Source: Polaromonas sp.
Lineage (GTDB): Bacteria > Pseudomonadota > Gammaproteobacteria > Burkholderiales > Burkholderiaceae_C
NCBI RefSeq assembly: GCF_012927455.1
Contig: NZ_JABBPE010000005.1
Coordinates: forward strand, 62,001 to 126,000
Direction of reading: 5' to 3'
DNA: 64,000 bases
Positions within the stretch are counted from its first letter, which is position 1; each line of letters starts with the position of its first letter. The notes beneath the pieces are model-generated. The model was not told the origin of the DNA, did not search any database, and saw nothing but the letters and a program-made list of their open reading frames with translations. Both the position numbers and the translations under genes were made by a program. This document shows positions 1-8,997 of the stretch, in pieces.

Positions 1-453
1 GGTGTCAACGTCACCAACGGAACCGATGACCTGATCACCGCGAAGTTGCCAGCCTTGCAGGCCTATCAGCTTTCGATTGCAGCACCACCTCCACCAGCTG
101 GCAGCTTCGATGCCTCTGCGGCTGCGCGCGGCAAGCTGGTCTTCAACACTGCCGGCACCTGTGCGACCTGCCACACCGGCGACAAGTTCACGGATGCAAA
201 TACGCGGCTGCATCCGCCCACAGACGCCGTCAGCGAGCCGGAGCCGAACGGCGCGCCCAGCTACGCCTCACGCAGTGCAACCAAGCAGTACCGGACCGCG
301 CCGCTGGCAGGGCTGTGGCAGCACGCGCCTTATTTCCACAACGGAACGGCGCCGACACTGGAGGCGGTGGTGCAAACCTACAACACGAAGCGGGCGCTGG
401 GTCTGACGCCTGCTCAGGCTGCTGATCTGGTCCAGTACCTGAAATCCTTGTAA
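1..453 (+). CDS. c-type cytochrome, C-terminal part (5' end outside the window)
   Basis: The frame is open from base 1, so the gene begins upstream of the window; 150 codons remain. A single heme-binding motif CATCH is encoded at 160-174, after a proline-rich linker. Downstream, the segment LWQHAPYFHNGTAPTLEAVV and a final Met-less helical end (LTPAQAADLVQYLKSL) resemble the C-terminal heme domain of di-heme cytochromes of the cytochrome c peroxidase/MauG-like group, where such a His-rich loop follows the last CxxCH. It should act in the periplasm as an electron carrier or peroxidase domain. The upstream domains are missing, so the exact family and any second heme cannot be seen. The gene converges on the carbonic anhydrase gene. 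Confidence 0.75.
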   Translation, partial: GVNVTNGTDDLITAKLPALQAYQLSIAAPPPPAGSFDASAAARGKLVFNTAGTCATCHTGDKFTDANTRLHPPTDAVSEPEPNGAPSYASRSATKQYRTAPLAGLWQHAPYFHNGTAPTLEAVVQTYNTKRALGLTPAQAADLVQYLKSL

Positions 454-488
454 ATTGGCTATCGGTTAGCGTCAGCACAGGCGTAGTT

Positions 489-519
489 TCGCTCCAAAAC
501 CAAGCCCGAAAGCAACATC
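489..519 (-). other. 31-bp shard resembling part of the DUF3616 gene
   Basis: In the 158-bp gap between the cytochrome and carbonic anhydrase genes, the minus strand at 489-519 matches the minus strand of the DUF3616 gene around 1732-1763 with about two mismatches and one missing base (shared words TTCGGGCTT and GGTTTTGGAGCG). It looks like a decayed duplicate fragment. No open frame or other signal is seen in this gap. Confidence 0.35.
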
Positions 520-611
520 TGATTAGCGGGGAGTAATCGAGAGCCGCCACACAGCTCCAACATTACAAGCTCGATATGTCGTCACTGCGTGGCCAGGGGC
601 CGCGCGATGCC

Positions 612-1334
612 CTATTCCATGAAGAAACTGACCTTGCCGTCGTCCAGATCGTAGCGGGCGCCAACCACGCGTAGCTTGCCGGCCGCAATGGGTTCAATCA
701 TCGAAGGCTCGGTCGAGCGCAGCCGCAGCACGGTACGGCGAACGTTCTCGTGCACGGCCGCGTCCAACAGTGCATCGCCTTTGAGTCCGCCCTGCGCCCG
801 GGCTTTCAATACGGCCGGGATGATGGGCTCGACCATCTGGCCGATGCTTCCTGGAAAGACCGTATTTTTTTCCACCACCGAGACCGCCGCTTCCACGGCG
901 CCGCAGCGCTCGTGACCCAACACCAGAATCAGCGGCACGCCCAGTACCTGCACCGCATATTGGATGCTGCCCATAGCCACCGTATCTATGGTGTTGCCGG
1001 CATTACGCACGATGAACAATTCGCCAAGCCCGGTGTCGAAAAGCAATTCTGGCGACACGCGGCTGTCAGAGCAGCCCACCAGCACCGCAAAAGGCACCTG
1101 GCCGCGCGCAATTTCCAGGCGGCGGTTATGGTCGCGGGTGGATTTGAGGGACGGCTTGTCGGCCAGAAAGTCCGCATGACCTTTCTTGAGTTTCTCAAGC
1201 GCCTGCACTGGCGTGAGCTCGGTCTTTTTCCCCTCCGCCGCGTTTGCAGGAAGCAGGCTCAGGCTCCCCGCCAGACCCAAGGCGCCGTAGCCAAGACGGA
1301 AGAATGATCTGCGTGAAGCTTCAATGGGATACAT
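612..1334 (-). CDS. Beta-class carbonic anhydrase with twin-arginine signal peptide
   Basis: A 240-residue beta-carbonic anhydrase, which interconverts CO2 and bicarbonate at a zinc centre. The expected ligands are visible: Cys88 and the Asp90/Arg92 dyad in CSDSR, and His141 and Cys144 in HERCGAVEA. The N-terminus has a twin-arginine motif (SRRSFFRLG, residues 8-16), a hydrophobic stretch and an Ala-x-Ala site near residue 33, so the folded enzyme is probably exported by Tat to the periplasm. ATG start. It lies alone between convergent cytochrome c and a co-oriented DUF3616 gene, separated from the latter by a repeat-bearing spacer. No transporter neighbour points to a particular bicarbonate role. 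Confidence 0.9.
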   Translation of the reverse strand: MYPIEASRRSFFRLGYGALGLAGSLSLLPANAAEGKKTELTPVQALEKLKKGHADFLADKPSLKSTRDHNRRLEIARGQVPFAVLVGCSDSRVSPELLFDTGLGELFIVRNAGNTIDTVAMGSIQYAVQVLGVPLILVLGHERCGAVEAAVSVVEKNTVFPGSIGQMVEPIIPAVLKARAQGGLKGDALLDAAVHENVRRTVLRLRSTEPSMIEPIAAGKLRVVGARYDLDDGKVSFFME

Positions 1335-1453
1335 GCTAAATACTCCAAGTTAGTTTGGAATTTACTTTAGCCTTTAAGTCAAAAAGCCTCTTTTTACCCT
1401 TGCTTTCAACAAAATTAAAGGTGTAACCGTAGCCATATCGGGTGTATTAGTGC

Positions 1454-1499
1454 TGCAGCCCAATAACTGCGGGCGCAAGCAGCTATTATTTTTATAGCA
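1454..1499 (+). repeat. Palindromic repeat copy (AGCCCAAT / GGGCGCAAGCAGCTATT type), intergenic
   Basis: A near-complete copy of the repeat found throughout this window: AGCCCAATAA, then CGGGCGCAAGCAGCTATT, then TTTTATAGCA. The last part is an imperfect palindrome (AGCTAT...ATAGC). It sits between the carbonic anhydrase and DUF3616 genes, upstream of the former and downstream of the latter. Confidence 0.8.
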
Positions 1500-1537
1500 G
1501 ATTCCGGTCTGTCCACGCCAAACCGCATGCCCGGAGG

Positions 1538-2464
1538 TCAAGGCGCAATCTGCAGCTGCCCCGGCTCCAACAGAACCAACCGGGCGAAACGCCCTTCTTT
1601 TCGGCTGCCGTCGTCGCTGACGATGACGATGCGAGGCACGCCATCAATAACCGCCGGGCACACTCCTTCTGCGCGCTCAAATCCAGCCAAACCGGCAACC
1701 GTGACGCGCCGCGCCAGCGCATCGGGCTGACCGCTCCAAAACCAAAGCCCGAACGCAACATTTCCGCGCGATGCGGGGCCGCTGACGATGAGGTAGCCAT
1801 CAAGCGAAGCCACGTAGGCCATGCCGCGAATCCCGTGCCCATCCAGGTACAGCGTCTGCAGCGTGTTTGACACCTGTGGCGTCGCTTCGGCTTCAAACAC
1901 TGCCGACAGATTTTCCACGCTGGCGATGAGGGCGAGGCTGCCCTGCAGGGGACTGCGAAAGCCGATCAGCAATCGCTCCCCTTCCGGGCTGATCTCCAGC
2001 GCCTCGATGTTGAGGCCGCCGGCAGACTTGACATCGGCAATCAACGCAGCCGCGGCAAGTAGCGGATGCGCCGCAACCAGCGCGGGCTTGAGCCCGCCCA
2101 CCACGACGGGCGCAACCACGCGCTCGCCCTCGATGCGAAAGCGCACCAGCTTTTCACGCGACTTCTTCTCGTTCCCGTCGTCGTCGCGCGAATGCGAAGT
2201 GACCGCGTACAGATAGCCCAAGCCGTCAAGCGCAAGCCCTTCCAGGTCGTCGAGCTTCCAGACGGGATTGCCGGACTGAAACCATCCCGGGTTGAGCGGC
2301 GTACTTTTGACATCCCCACTCGCGCTAATGGAGACCAGGCTGAAGGAATGCTGCTTTTCATCTTCGACCACCAGGAAACGCCCGTCCGCAAGCTGCTGGA
2401 TGGCGGACGGCTCATAAAGGCCGGTGAGGGGTAGAAAGGCGGGAATGGTGTTGAGCTTCTTCAT
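1538..2464 (-). CDS. DUF3616 family protein
   Basis: 308 residues, ATG start. It matches what I know of the DUF3616 family: a beta-propeller-like protein with motifs LDDLEGLALDGLG (about 92-104) and LNIEALEISPEGERLLIGFR (about 151-170), repeated Gly-rich strands and a charged C-terminus. There is no clear signal peptide and no membrane segment, so it is probably cytoplasmic. The family has no firmly established function; resemblance to SdiA-regulated or phytase-like propellers is only structural. It stands alone between the carbonic anhydrase and a sensor kinase. A shard of this gene may be duplicated at 489-519. Confidence 0.7.
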   Translation of the reverse strand: MKKLNTIPAFLPLTGLYEPSAIQQLADGRFLVVEDEKQHSFSLVSISASGDVKSTPLNPGWFQSGNPVWKLDDLEGLALDGLGYLYAVTSHSRDDDGNEKKSREKLVRFRIEGERVVAPVVVGGLKPALVAAHPLLAAAALIADVKSAGGLNIEALEISPEGERLLIGFRSPLQGSLALIASVENLSAVFEAEATPQVSNTLQTLYLDGHGIRGMAYVASLDGYLIVSGPASRGNVAFGLWFWSGQPDALARRVTVAGLAGFERAEGVCPAVIDGVPRIVIVSDDGSRKEGRFARLVLLEPGQLQIAP

Positions 2465-2589
2465 GGCGATGATGGTGGCTTGCGGTTCGCTTACCCTGTC
2501 CAGCGACCTGTTAAGAAACTGCAGTTACCGTGCGTCCGTGACTTCATGAAACCGGCATGCGCCAGCGCCGTTTTTCAATGGGAATGAGA

Positions 2590-3732
2590 TCATGCTGCGC
2601 CCGCAACGCTGCGGGGAAGCTGGACGGTAAATACGGTGCCTAACTCCGCACTGGATTCGGCCTTGATCGTTCCCTCATGTCCAAACGTAAGTTCACGCGC
2701 GATGAACAAACCCAGCCCTGCACTGTTGGAAAAATGGCCTGTTGGTTTGTCCCCGATGGAAAGCTGTACCAGAGGATCGAAAATTGCCTGAAGCGACTCC
2801 GGTGGAATAACCGGACCGGCGTTGCAGACCTGGACGCTGACGTGGTCCGCATGGCCTTGAAGCACCAGGCGGACCACATGACTTTGGTAACCATATTGCG
2901 CCGCGTTGTTGAGCAGGTTTGAAAACACCTGCTGCAGTCGGGCGCCGTCAAACTTTCCATGCAGCTCGCCCGAACTTTCCAGCGCAAACTGGATTTCAGG
3001 ATGAGCCGTTTTGGCTTCTTCGATGGCCGCCTGGCCGACATCCAGCAGGTCAACCGGCTGCCGATTGACCCGAATGACACCGCCCAACTGGCCCCTGCCG
3101 TATTCCAGAAGGTCATTGACCATCGATGACATCAGCGCCGCGCTGGTCAGAATTCGCGTGCCGGCTTGCTCCACAGCGTCTGCGGTCACCCCCGTTTTCT
3201 GCAGGACTTTTGCAGAAAGCCGGATACCCATCAACGGGCTTCTGAGGTCGTGGCCAAGAATGGCCAGAAAGGTATCGCGCGCCCGGGTGTTTTGCTTGGA
3301 ATACGTAGCCACAGATTCGGCCAGCGCCTGGTCGATCGCCTCATTGAAGCGCACCATGTCGCGGGCAATCTGTTCTGTCAATGCCGGAATTTTTGGCAGC
3401 CACAAACGCAACACCATGGCTCTCAGCGCACGAAATTCCGCAGCCAGTTCCGTCAGTGTGAAGCCACTGTAATGGCGGTCGGTTCCATGCGCAGACGCGG
3501 CACTCAGCGCGTCGCTGCTTTTTACCTCCTCTCCTTTGGACTTGTCCGCCTGCTGTTGAGCGCTTTGCGCTGTCTCCATATCCTTGCTAAGTTCCATCAG
3601 AATCTCGTACGCATGATCGCGCAGCTCGCGCGCCGAGACATGGGCGCTCTGCGGAAATAGCGTCAGGGCAAACTGGTCCCATTCCTCAAGAATTTCCTTG
3701 ATATGGGCTTGGATAAAGTGCGAAAGTTTCAT
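2590..3732 (-). CDS. Sensor histidine kinase with RsbRD-like N-terminal domain (orphan)
   Basis: 380 residues. Residues 1-140 resemble the RsbRD_N sensory domain (helical, IKEILEEWDQFALTLFP near the start, WLPKIPALTEQIARDMVRFNEAID later) and have no membrane segment, so this should be a soluble sensor. Residues 150-215 are a HisKA domain with phospho-acceptor His161 in FLAILGHDLRSPLMG. Residues 265-375 are a HATPase_c domain with N-box FSNLLNNAAQYG (270-281) and a Gly-rich lid GLGLFIARE. No response regulator gene adjoins it, so its partner is elsewhere or encoded distantly. ATG start. Input signal is unknown. Confidence 0.85.
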   Translation of the reverse strand: MKLSHFIQAHIKEILEEWDQFALTLFPQSAHVSARELRDHAYEILMELSKDMETAQSAQQQADKSKGEEVKSSDALSAASAHGTDRHYSGFTLTELAAEFRALRAMVLRLWLPKIPALTEQIARDMVRFNEAIDQALAESVATYSKQNTRARDTFLAILGHDLRSPLMGIRLSAKVLQKTGVTADAVEQAGTRILTSAALMSSMVNDLLEYGRGQLGGVIRVNRQPVDLLDVGQAAIEEAKTAHPEIQFALESSGELHGKFDGARLQQVFSNLLNNAAQYGYQSHVVRLVLQGHADHVSVQVCNAGPVIPPESLQAIFDPLVQLSIGDKPTGHFSNSAGLGLFIARELTFGHEGTIKAESSAELGTVFTVQLPRSVAGAA

Positions 3733-4045
3733 AGCAACTCCGGTTACGGTGAACCCTGAAACCAGGTCAAGAGTCGTTCATTTTGAACCAATCTGTCGGT
3801 GCGATGGTGCACATGCAAAAGACCGGGCGACGATGACAGTCAAATTGACCGCTCGCCGGGAGTGACTTTAAGCCCTGCTTTGGACGAAGAAATCTTCCCG
3901 TATCCAGCTTGCGCAAGTGGGGTAGCTGCAATTTCCGCGGATCGCCGATGGCTGGTCGATAAGCGCAAGAGTTAAAAAGGTGGGGATGTGGTGTGCTGGT
4001 GAGCGACGATGCCTTGCCGCCGCGGGTTAATGCAGAATATGCGCC
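3733..4045. other. Intergenic spacer, 313 bp
   Basis: Lies between the divergent kinase gene and the 137-residue secreted protein gene and so must carry both promoters. I see no gene, no strong hairpin and no repeat copy here. Confidence 0.5.
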
Positions 4046-4459
4046 ATGAATTGCCTGCGCCTGAACTATTTAGCAGCGCTCGTGGTCGCGGGCCTTTTGC
4101 CCAATCACGCCGTATTCGCAGCGCCGCTCTTGCGTTGCGGTGTGACGTATGCCGGCAGCACTCACGCTATTGAAACCGGCCCCGTGGCCGACCCTTATCC
4201 TGTTGCATCAGCCGATATCGGCGGGCGCTTTCGTTTTAAGGCGGTCATGGTGGGGAACGATGCACACGTGGATTACATCAAGCTGTATGCCTACCTCAAT
4301 ACCCACCGCCAGCCGCTGCTGATTCAGGAGGTCAGCTTCCTGCCGCCCTTTAAAGCCACTGCTACGCCCTATCTGCTGACCGGCGAGCAGCGTCTTTATG
4401 CGGGACCGGTTGAGCGCGAATTGATTTACAGCTGCACGCTGGAAGGAATTCAGCCATGA
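4046..4459 (+). CDS. Small exported protein of unknown function, upstream of CapA-like gene
   Basis: 137 residues. An N-terminal signal peptide (hydrophobic about 8-22, cleavage near Ala25-Ala26, AVFAAP) predicts export. The mature part is short, with two cysteines (in LLRCGVTYAG and YSCTLEG) that could form a disulfide, and beta-strand-like segments. I do not recognise the family. Its stop overlaps the start of the next gene by four bases (ATGA), so the two are almost certainly co-translated and may work together. The ribosome-binding site before the ATG is weak. Confidence 0.6.
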   Translation: MNCLRLNYLAALVVAGLLPNHAVFAAPLLRCGVTYAGSTHAIETGPVADPYPVASADIGGRFRFKAVMVGNDAHVDYIKLYAYLNTHRQPLLIQEVSFLPPFKATATPYLLTGEQRLYAGPVERELIYSCTLEGIQP

Positions 4460-5442
4460 AATCGGGTTTACATCATCTGCTGTGCGCGCTTTGTCTGGTT
4501 TGGTGCCCGCTGGGTTTTTCCGCTGAGGTATCGACCCCTGTCAGCCTGGTCTTCGCTGGAGATATCGTGCTTGACGATGCTGCGGGCGAAATGATTCGCC
4601 GTGGGGAGGATCCCTTTGCCGACTTTGCTTCTTTTTTCCAGGGCGCGGACATCCGTATTGGCAATCTGGAATGCGTCGTCGCCACCACCGGCTCAGCGGG
4701 CGACAAGAACTTTACCTTCCGTGCGCATCCCCGCACACTGCCCATTTTGAAGCGCCACTTTGACGCGATGGCGCTGGCCAACAACCATTCCGGGGATTTC
4801 GGCCGCCAAGCCTTTGCAGAAATGTTAGGTCTGTTGAAACAATCGGATATTGGCCAATTTGGCGGCGGTCATGATCTGTCAGGAGCCCACACGCCGCTCA
4901 TCATCGAACGAAAAGGAATGCGTATTGCATTGCTGGGCTACAGCGAATTCATGCCCCGAAGTTTCGAAGCAGATTACAACGCGCCCGGCATCGCCTGGAG
5001 TGAAGATGAGCAGGTTGTGGCCGACATCAAAAAAGCGCGCGCAGTTTATAAAGCTGATCTGGTCATCCCCGTCATGCACTGGGGGTGGGAGAACGAACCG
5101 ACATCGAACGCCCGCCAGCGCCAGCTAGCCCGGACCATGATTGACGCAGGCGCCGATGCAGTGATTGGCGGACACCCGCATGTCACGCAGGAGATTGAAC
5201 ACTACCAAGGTAAACCAATCATCTACAGCGTGGGAAATTTCGTGATGAAGGAAACCGACAACGCGAATCAGCGCATCGGCTGGGTATTGCGCCTGCAACT
5301 GGACAAACAAGGCGTGCGCAGTTTTGATACCCGGGTTGCGCAGATCAACGTTGATGGCATCCCGCAACTCGGCCGCAATATTGCCAGCCCATGCTGGAAC
5401 AGGGGGCAAAGTGGCGTGAGGCAGTGCTGGAATTCGGACTAA
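4456..5442 (+). CDS. CapA family protein (metallophosphoesterase fold)
   Basis: 328 residues with a signal peptide (1-23, FSAEV junction). It carries the CapA/PgsA family signatures: FAGDIVLDD (33-41), NLECVV, ANNHSGDFG, PVMHWGWENE and GGHPHVTQ, which line up with the metal-binding residues of calcineurin-like phosphoesterases. The family name comes from poly-gamma-glutamate capsule export in Bacillus; in proteobacteria most members have no proven role, and no pgs/cap partners are present here. It overlaps the upstream exported protein by 4 bp. The reading frame continues without a further stop into an IS4 transposase remnant just after its TAA, and its last residues (NRGQSGVRQCWNSD) look atypical. 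Confidence 0.8.
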   Translation: MKSGLHHLLCALCLVWCPLGFSAEVSTPVSLVFAGDIVLDDAAGEMIRRGEDPFADFASFFQGADIRIGNLECVVATTGSAGDKNFTFRAHPRTLPILKRHFDAMALANNHSGDFGRQAFAEMLGLLKQSDIGQFGGGHDLSGAHTPLIIERKGMRIALLGYSEFMPRSFEADYNAPGIAWSEDEQVVADIKKARAVYKADLVIPVMHWGWENEPTSNARQRQLARTMIDAGADAVIGGHPHVTQEIEHYQGKPIIYSVGNFVMKETDNANQRIGWVLRLQLDKQGVRSFDTRVAQINVDGIPQLGRNIASPCWNRGQSGVRQCWNSD

Positions 5443-5670
5443 TATTTTTCTAGGTTCTTCATCAATTTAAACAACAAAAAATTACCTGACAGGCCGCCCA
5501 CGCTCAACGAGGTGGTGCACCTGGTTGCCAGGCTGGGCGGCTTTCTTGCGCGAACGGGCAATGGCGAGCCGGGCGTCAAAACCATCTGGCTGGGTATGCA
5601 GCGCATCCTTGATTTTGCCGCTGGCAACAAGTTCTCACGGGAACTGCAGGCTCAGGGGACTTGTGTATGA
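5443..5670 (+). pseudogene. IS4-family (IS50 group) transposase, C-terminal fragment
   Basis: From about 5482 the plus strand encodes PDRPPTLNEVVHLVARLGGF and then PGVKTIWLGMQRILDFAAG, the conserved C-terminal end of Tn5/IS4-type transposases. The rest of the transposase is absent. It is closely similar to the fragment at 57205-57475 on the minus strand. A terminal-inverted-repeat-like sequence follows at 5659-5677, so this is the 3' end of a broken insertion element abutting the CapA gene. Confidence 0.75.
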
Positions 5671-5677
5671 CGAAATG
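5659..5677 (+). mobile_element. IS50-type terminal inverted repeat (right end of the remnant)
   Basis: ACTTGTGTATGACGAAATG. The first 10-12 bases match the inner part of the Tn5/IS50 outside end as read from inside to outside (ACTTGTGTATAA). A near-identical sequence ends the second remnant at 57831-57849. Confidence 0.6.
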
Positions 5678-5743
5678 GGTTACCACCGCGTTGAAAGCAA
5701 TGCTCGCCTCCAAACAACATTTTCCACATCAAAGCAACCGGTG

Positions 5744-5785
5744 GTCCAATCGATTCGGGCGTTGACAGCTATTTAATTGACAGCA
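5744..5785 (+). repeat. Palindromic repeat copy, diverged, intergenic
   Basis: GTCCAAT, then TTCGGGCGTTGACAGCTATT, then TAATTGACAGCA: the same element as at 1454-1499 with several substitutions. It lies just downstream of nagZ. Confidence 0.6.
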
Positions 5786-5812
5786 TGCAAAGTGTGCAGC
5801 TTCAGGCAGCGC

Positions 5813-6892
5813 TCAAGAAACTAGCCCCATCGCGTGCATGTAGGCCGGCTGCACCATCAGCTCGTCCCAGCCGGGCGCCCTCCCCTGCGGCAGCAGCGCC
5901 AACCGGCGCAACTCGCTGGCTTCCAACGCCTCCCACTGACCTTTGAGCAGGGCTTCGGCCATGCCATCGAGCAACTCATCGATCGGCTTGCCTTCTCCCA
6001 CCGACTGGTTGCACAGCAGCACCATGTCGCAGCCGGCGTTGAGCGCGACGACGGCGGCCTGGCTGTAGCTGACCTGCTTGCCGTCAATCAGGCGGGCGCC
6101 AGCCATGCTCAGGTCGTCGCTGAAAATCGCACCGCCAAAACCGAGCTGGCTGCGCAAAATGAAATTCAGCCATTGGCTGGAAAAACCGGCGGGCCGGGCA
6201 TCCACCTTGGGGTAAATCACATGCGCCGGCATCACGCTGGTGAGTGTGGTGTTGAGCCATTGGTAGGGCGCTGCATCATCTAGCAAGATCGCTTTGAGAC
6301 TGCGCTTGTCCACCGGAATGTCGGTGTGGGAGTCGGCTTTGACAAAACCGTGACCGGGGAAATGCTTGCCGCAATTGGCCATACCGCTTTGCAGCAGGCC
6401 GTGCATCAGGCTTTTGGCCAGCAGCGTGACAACGCGCGGGTCGCGTCCAAAGGCGCGGTCACCAATGACGCTGCTTTCGCCATAGTCCAGGTCCAGCACC
6501 GGCGTGAAGCTGAGGTCCACGCCGCAGGCTCGCAACTCGGCGCCGAGCACGTAGCCGCACGCGGTGGCGGCGTTGGTGGCGGCGAGCTGGTCCTTGATCC
6601 AGTTTTGGCCCAGCGCGCGCATGGGCGGCAGCTGGGTAAAGCCATCGCTGCGAAAGCGCTGCACGCGCCCGCCTTCATGGTCGACGCAAATCAGCAGATC
6701 TTTGCGCACGCTTTTGATTTCGGCGCAGAGCGTGCCGAGCTGCTGGCGGTCTTGCCAGTTGCGGCCGAACAAAATGATGCCGCCGGTCAGCGGGTGCTTG
6801 AGGCGGGTGCGTTCGGCCTTGCTGAGCGACAGGCCGGCGACGTCGATGATGAGAGGGGCGTGCTGAGCATGTTGGGACAAGGGGGAGGTCAT
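5813..6892 (-). CDS. nagZ: Beta-N-acetylhexosaminidase NagZ
   Basis: 359 residues, a cytoplasmic glycoside hydrolase family 3 enzyme that removes GlcNAc from anhydromuropeptides during peptidoglycan recycling. Motifs seen: [10 protein letters not shown] near residue 38, [12 protein letters not shown] near 71, [18 protein letters not shown] with the catalytic His-Asp dyad near 180, and the nucleophile region [11 protein letters not shown] near 260. Length and start (ATG) fit the family. It is the last gene of recO-pdxJ-acpS-nagZ and overlaps the acpS stop by 4 bp, so it should be translationally coupled. Confidence 0.95.
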   Translation of the reverse strand: MTSPLSQHAQHAPLIIDVAGLSLSKAERTRLKHPLTGGIILFGRNWQDRQQLGTLCAEIKSVRKDLLICVDHEGGRVQRFRSDGFTQLPPMRALGQNWIKDQLAATNAATACGYVLGAELRACGVDLSFTPVLDLDYGESSVIGDRAFGRDPRVVTLLAKSLMHGLLQSGMANCGKHFPGHGFVKADSHTDIPVDKRSLKAILLDDAAPYQWLNTTLTSVMPAHVIYPKVDARPAGFSSQWLNFILRSQLGFGGAIFSDDLSMAGARLIDGKQVSYSQAAVVALNAGCDMVLLCNQSVGEGKPIDELLDGMAEALLKGQWEALEASELRRLALLPQGRAPGWDELMVQPAYMHAMGLVS

Positions 6893-7308
6893 GGCTTACC
6901 AGAATTACCTGAGTTGGGAGAATGTTCGACCACCACAAAGCTGGCGGCGTAATCGGTTTCATCGCTCACGCTGACATGGGCGGTAAGCTGGCGCGCCTCA
7001 AACCAGTTCTTCAACGCGCCGTGCAGCACGATTTGCGGTTTGCCGCTGACGGCGTTGGAAATCTCGCAGTGGCGCCAGCGCATGGGCAGGTGCATGCCGG
7101 TGCCTATGGCCTTGCTGAAGGCTTCTTTGGCGGAAAAGCGCGTGGCCAGGAAGCTGACGCCGCGGTCTGGCCAACGCGCGCTGCGGGCTTTCCAGGTGTT
7201 CAGTTCAGCATCGCTGAGGATTCTTTGCGCAAAACGCTCGCCGTGGCGTTCGAAGGTGGCGCGAATGCGCCGTACATCGCAAATGTCGGTGCCTATGCCA
7301 AAAATCAT
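6889..7308 (-). CDS. acpS: Holo-[acyl-carrier-protein] synthase
   Basis: 139 residues. Transfers 4'-phosphopantetheine from CoA to the serine of ACP. The AcpS signatures are present: [13 protein letters not shown] at the start (Mg-binding Asp) and [19 protein letters not shown] (about 53-71). ATG start, sharing one base with the pdxJ stop (TGATG) and overlapping nagZ by 4 bp. Its substrate AcpP is encoded about 14 kb away in the fab cluster. Confidence 0.95.
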   Translation of the reverse strand: MIFGIGTDICDVRRIRATFERHGERFAQRILSDAELNTWKARSARWPDRGVSFLATRFSAKEAFSKAIGTGMHLPMRWRHCEISNAVSGKPQIVLHGALKNWFEARQLTAHVSVSDETDYAASFVVVEHSPNSGNSGKP

Positions 7309-8177
7309 CAGGCAGCAGAGCCCTGCACAGCCGCGGGAGTGGGGGAAGCCGGGACGAGCGCCTCGTCGATGCAGCGCAGGTAGTCTTTCACCGTCGCCGC
7401 ATAGCCCAGCTCCAACGCGTCGGCAATCAGGGCGTGGCCAATTGACACTTCAAGCACGCCCGGCACCGCACGCAGAAATTCGGTGAGGTTTTCACGGTTC
7501 AGGTCGTGGCCCGCATTTACTCCTAAATTGATAGCTGCCGCCGCCCGTGCTGCCTCGACAAACCGGCTTAAAGCCTTGTTTTTCTGGGCAGGAGTCGCGG
7601 CCCGGGCGTAGCTCTCGGTGTAAAACTCCACGCGGTCGGCGCCTATGGCTTTGGCGGCTGCCATGGCTTCGGGCACCGGGTCCATAAACAGACTGACTCG
7701 CACGCCGCGCGCGTGCGCCTGCTCGATCAGCGGCTGCAGACGTTCGGCGTCGTCGGGAAACGTCCAGCCATGGTCGCTGGTGAACTGCTCGGCGCTGTCG
7801 GGCACAAAGGTGCACTGGTGAAGCGGCAGGCCTCTGGCAGACAGGTCACGCACAAAGTGCATCAGGTTTTGCAAGGGATTGCCTTCAATATTGAATTCGC
7901 AGTGCGGCCACTCCTTCATCAGCGCCGAAATTTCATACACGTCCTCGGGGCGAATATGCCGCTCGTCGGGCCGCGGATGCACCGTGATGCCCTGGGCGCC
8001 GGCCTGCAGACACAACTCGGCGGCGCGCGACACGCTCGGCAGGTCGACGTGCCGTGTGTTGCGCAGCAAGGCGACCTTGTTGATGTTGACCGACAAAGTC
8101 GTTTTGGGCGTGCCGCGTGCAGCGCTTGGCGGGGCGGGCGGGGTGAGCTGGGGTTTGGAGCGGGAAAGAAGGGGCAT
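7308..8177 (-). CDS. pdxJ: Pyridoxine 5'-phosphate synthase
   Basis: Condenses 3-amino-2-oxopropyl phosphate with deoxyxylulose 5-phosphate to pyridoxine phosphate (DXP-dependent vitamin B6 pathway). Family motifs: [35 protein letters not shown] and [10 protein letters not shown] place the start at the ATG at 8177, 14 bp after recO; the frame is open further upstream (to 8249), but that would overlap recO. The product is then 289 residues with a Pro-rich extension of about 25 residues before the barrel. The segment AAINLGV before the conserved NAGHDL lies on DNA (7521-7550) that resembles the window's palindromic repeat, possibly by chance. Confidence 0.93.
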   Translation of the reverse strand: MPLLSRSKPQLTPPAPPSAARGTPKTTLSVNINKVALLRNTRHVDLPSVSRAAELCLQAGAQGITVHPRPDERHIRPEDVYEISALMKEWPHCEFNIEGNPLQNLMHFVRDLSARGLPLHQCTFVPDSAEQFTSDHGWTFPDDAERLQPLIEQAHARGVRVSLFMDPVPEAMAAAKAIGADRVEFYTESYARAATPAQKNKALSRFVEAARAAAAINLGVNAGHDLNRENLTEFLRAVPGVLEVSIGHALIADALELGYAATVKDYLRCIDEALVPASPTPAAVQGSAA

Positions 8178-8191
8178 GGCGGTGTCGACTG

Positions 8192-8941
8192 TTAAAGGGC
8201 TTGCAGGTCCATCATCATTTGCCGGGTTTTCAGCACCTTGACGCCGCAATGGTAGTGCAGCAAGGCGCGCAGCTGAATTTTAAGTTCATTGAGGCCGGGG
8301 ATACAGGCCTGCAGCGTGTCCGAAAACACCGCCTCATGCCCCAGCGCCTGCTGCAGGGCTTGCCATTGTTCGCCGGGCAGGCCACTGCGGTCGTCGGCGT
8401 GGGCTTGGCGCAGGCCGGCTTCCGCCACCAGCACGTAGCGGGTGTGGGCGTGCAGAGGGGCCAGCGTCGCCGTTTCAAGGTCCAGCAGGGGAAGCAGGCC
8501 AATGTCGCGCAGCAAACGCAACTCAAAGGCGCGCAAGGCCAGCTGCAGCGTGTCCACGCTCTGGCTGGCAAGCAGCTGAACCGTGGCCGTGTAGGCGTCA
8601 AACAAGGCCGGGTGCGGGTCATCGCGGGCCAGCAGGCGCATCAGCAGTTCGTTGAGGTAATAGCCCGAAAGCAGCGCATCCCCGGTGGGCATGACATGGC
8701 CGCCTTGCCACTCGGCACTTTTTAAGGTGCGGATTTCAGCATCACCGCCAAAAGCCAGGTGCAAGGGCTGCAGCGGCAGCAAAATCGGCCGGAAGCTGGA
8801 ACTCGGTTTCTTGGCCCCGCGCGCCACCAGCGCCAGGCGCCCGTACTGCCGGGTGAACACCTCCAGAATCAGACTGGACTCGCTCCAGTCGTAGCGGTGC
8901 AGCACATAAGCCGGCTCATCGGAAATAGGCTTGGTCGCCAC
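8192..8941 (-). CDS. recO: DNA repair protein RecO
   Basis: 249 residues, RecFOR recombination mediator that loads RecA on SSB-coated DNA. An N-terminal OB fold is evident ([20 protein letters not shown], then [15 protein letters not shown]), followed by the helical C-terminal part. No zinc-binding cysteine cluster is seen, as is common in proteobacteria. The start appears to be GTG. It follows era after a 156-bp spacer containing a GC-rich repeat and leads the recO-pdxJ-acpS-nagZ group. Confidence 0.93.
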   Translation of the reverse strand: MATKPISDEPAYVLHRYDWSESSLILEVFTRQYGRLALVARGAKKPSSSFRPILLPLQPLHLAFGGDAEIRTLKSAEWQGGHVMPTGDALLSGYYLNELLMRLLARDDPHPALFDAYTATVQLLASQSVDTLQLALRAFELRLLRDIGLLPLLDLETATLAPLHAHTRYVLVAEAGLRQAHADDRSGLPGEQWQALQQALGHEAVFSDTLQACIPGLNELKIQLRALLHYHCGVKVLKTRQMMMDLQAL

Positions 8942-8997
8942 AGTGAAGGCGTCAGACAGAAAGTCGGCAGCTCATCGCCACGGGACCAAAAAAATAC

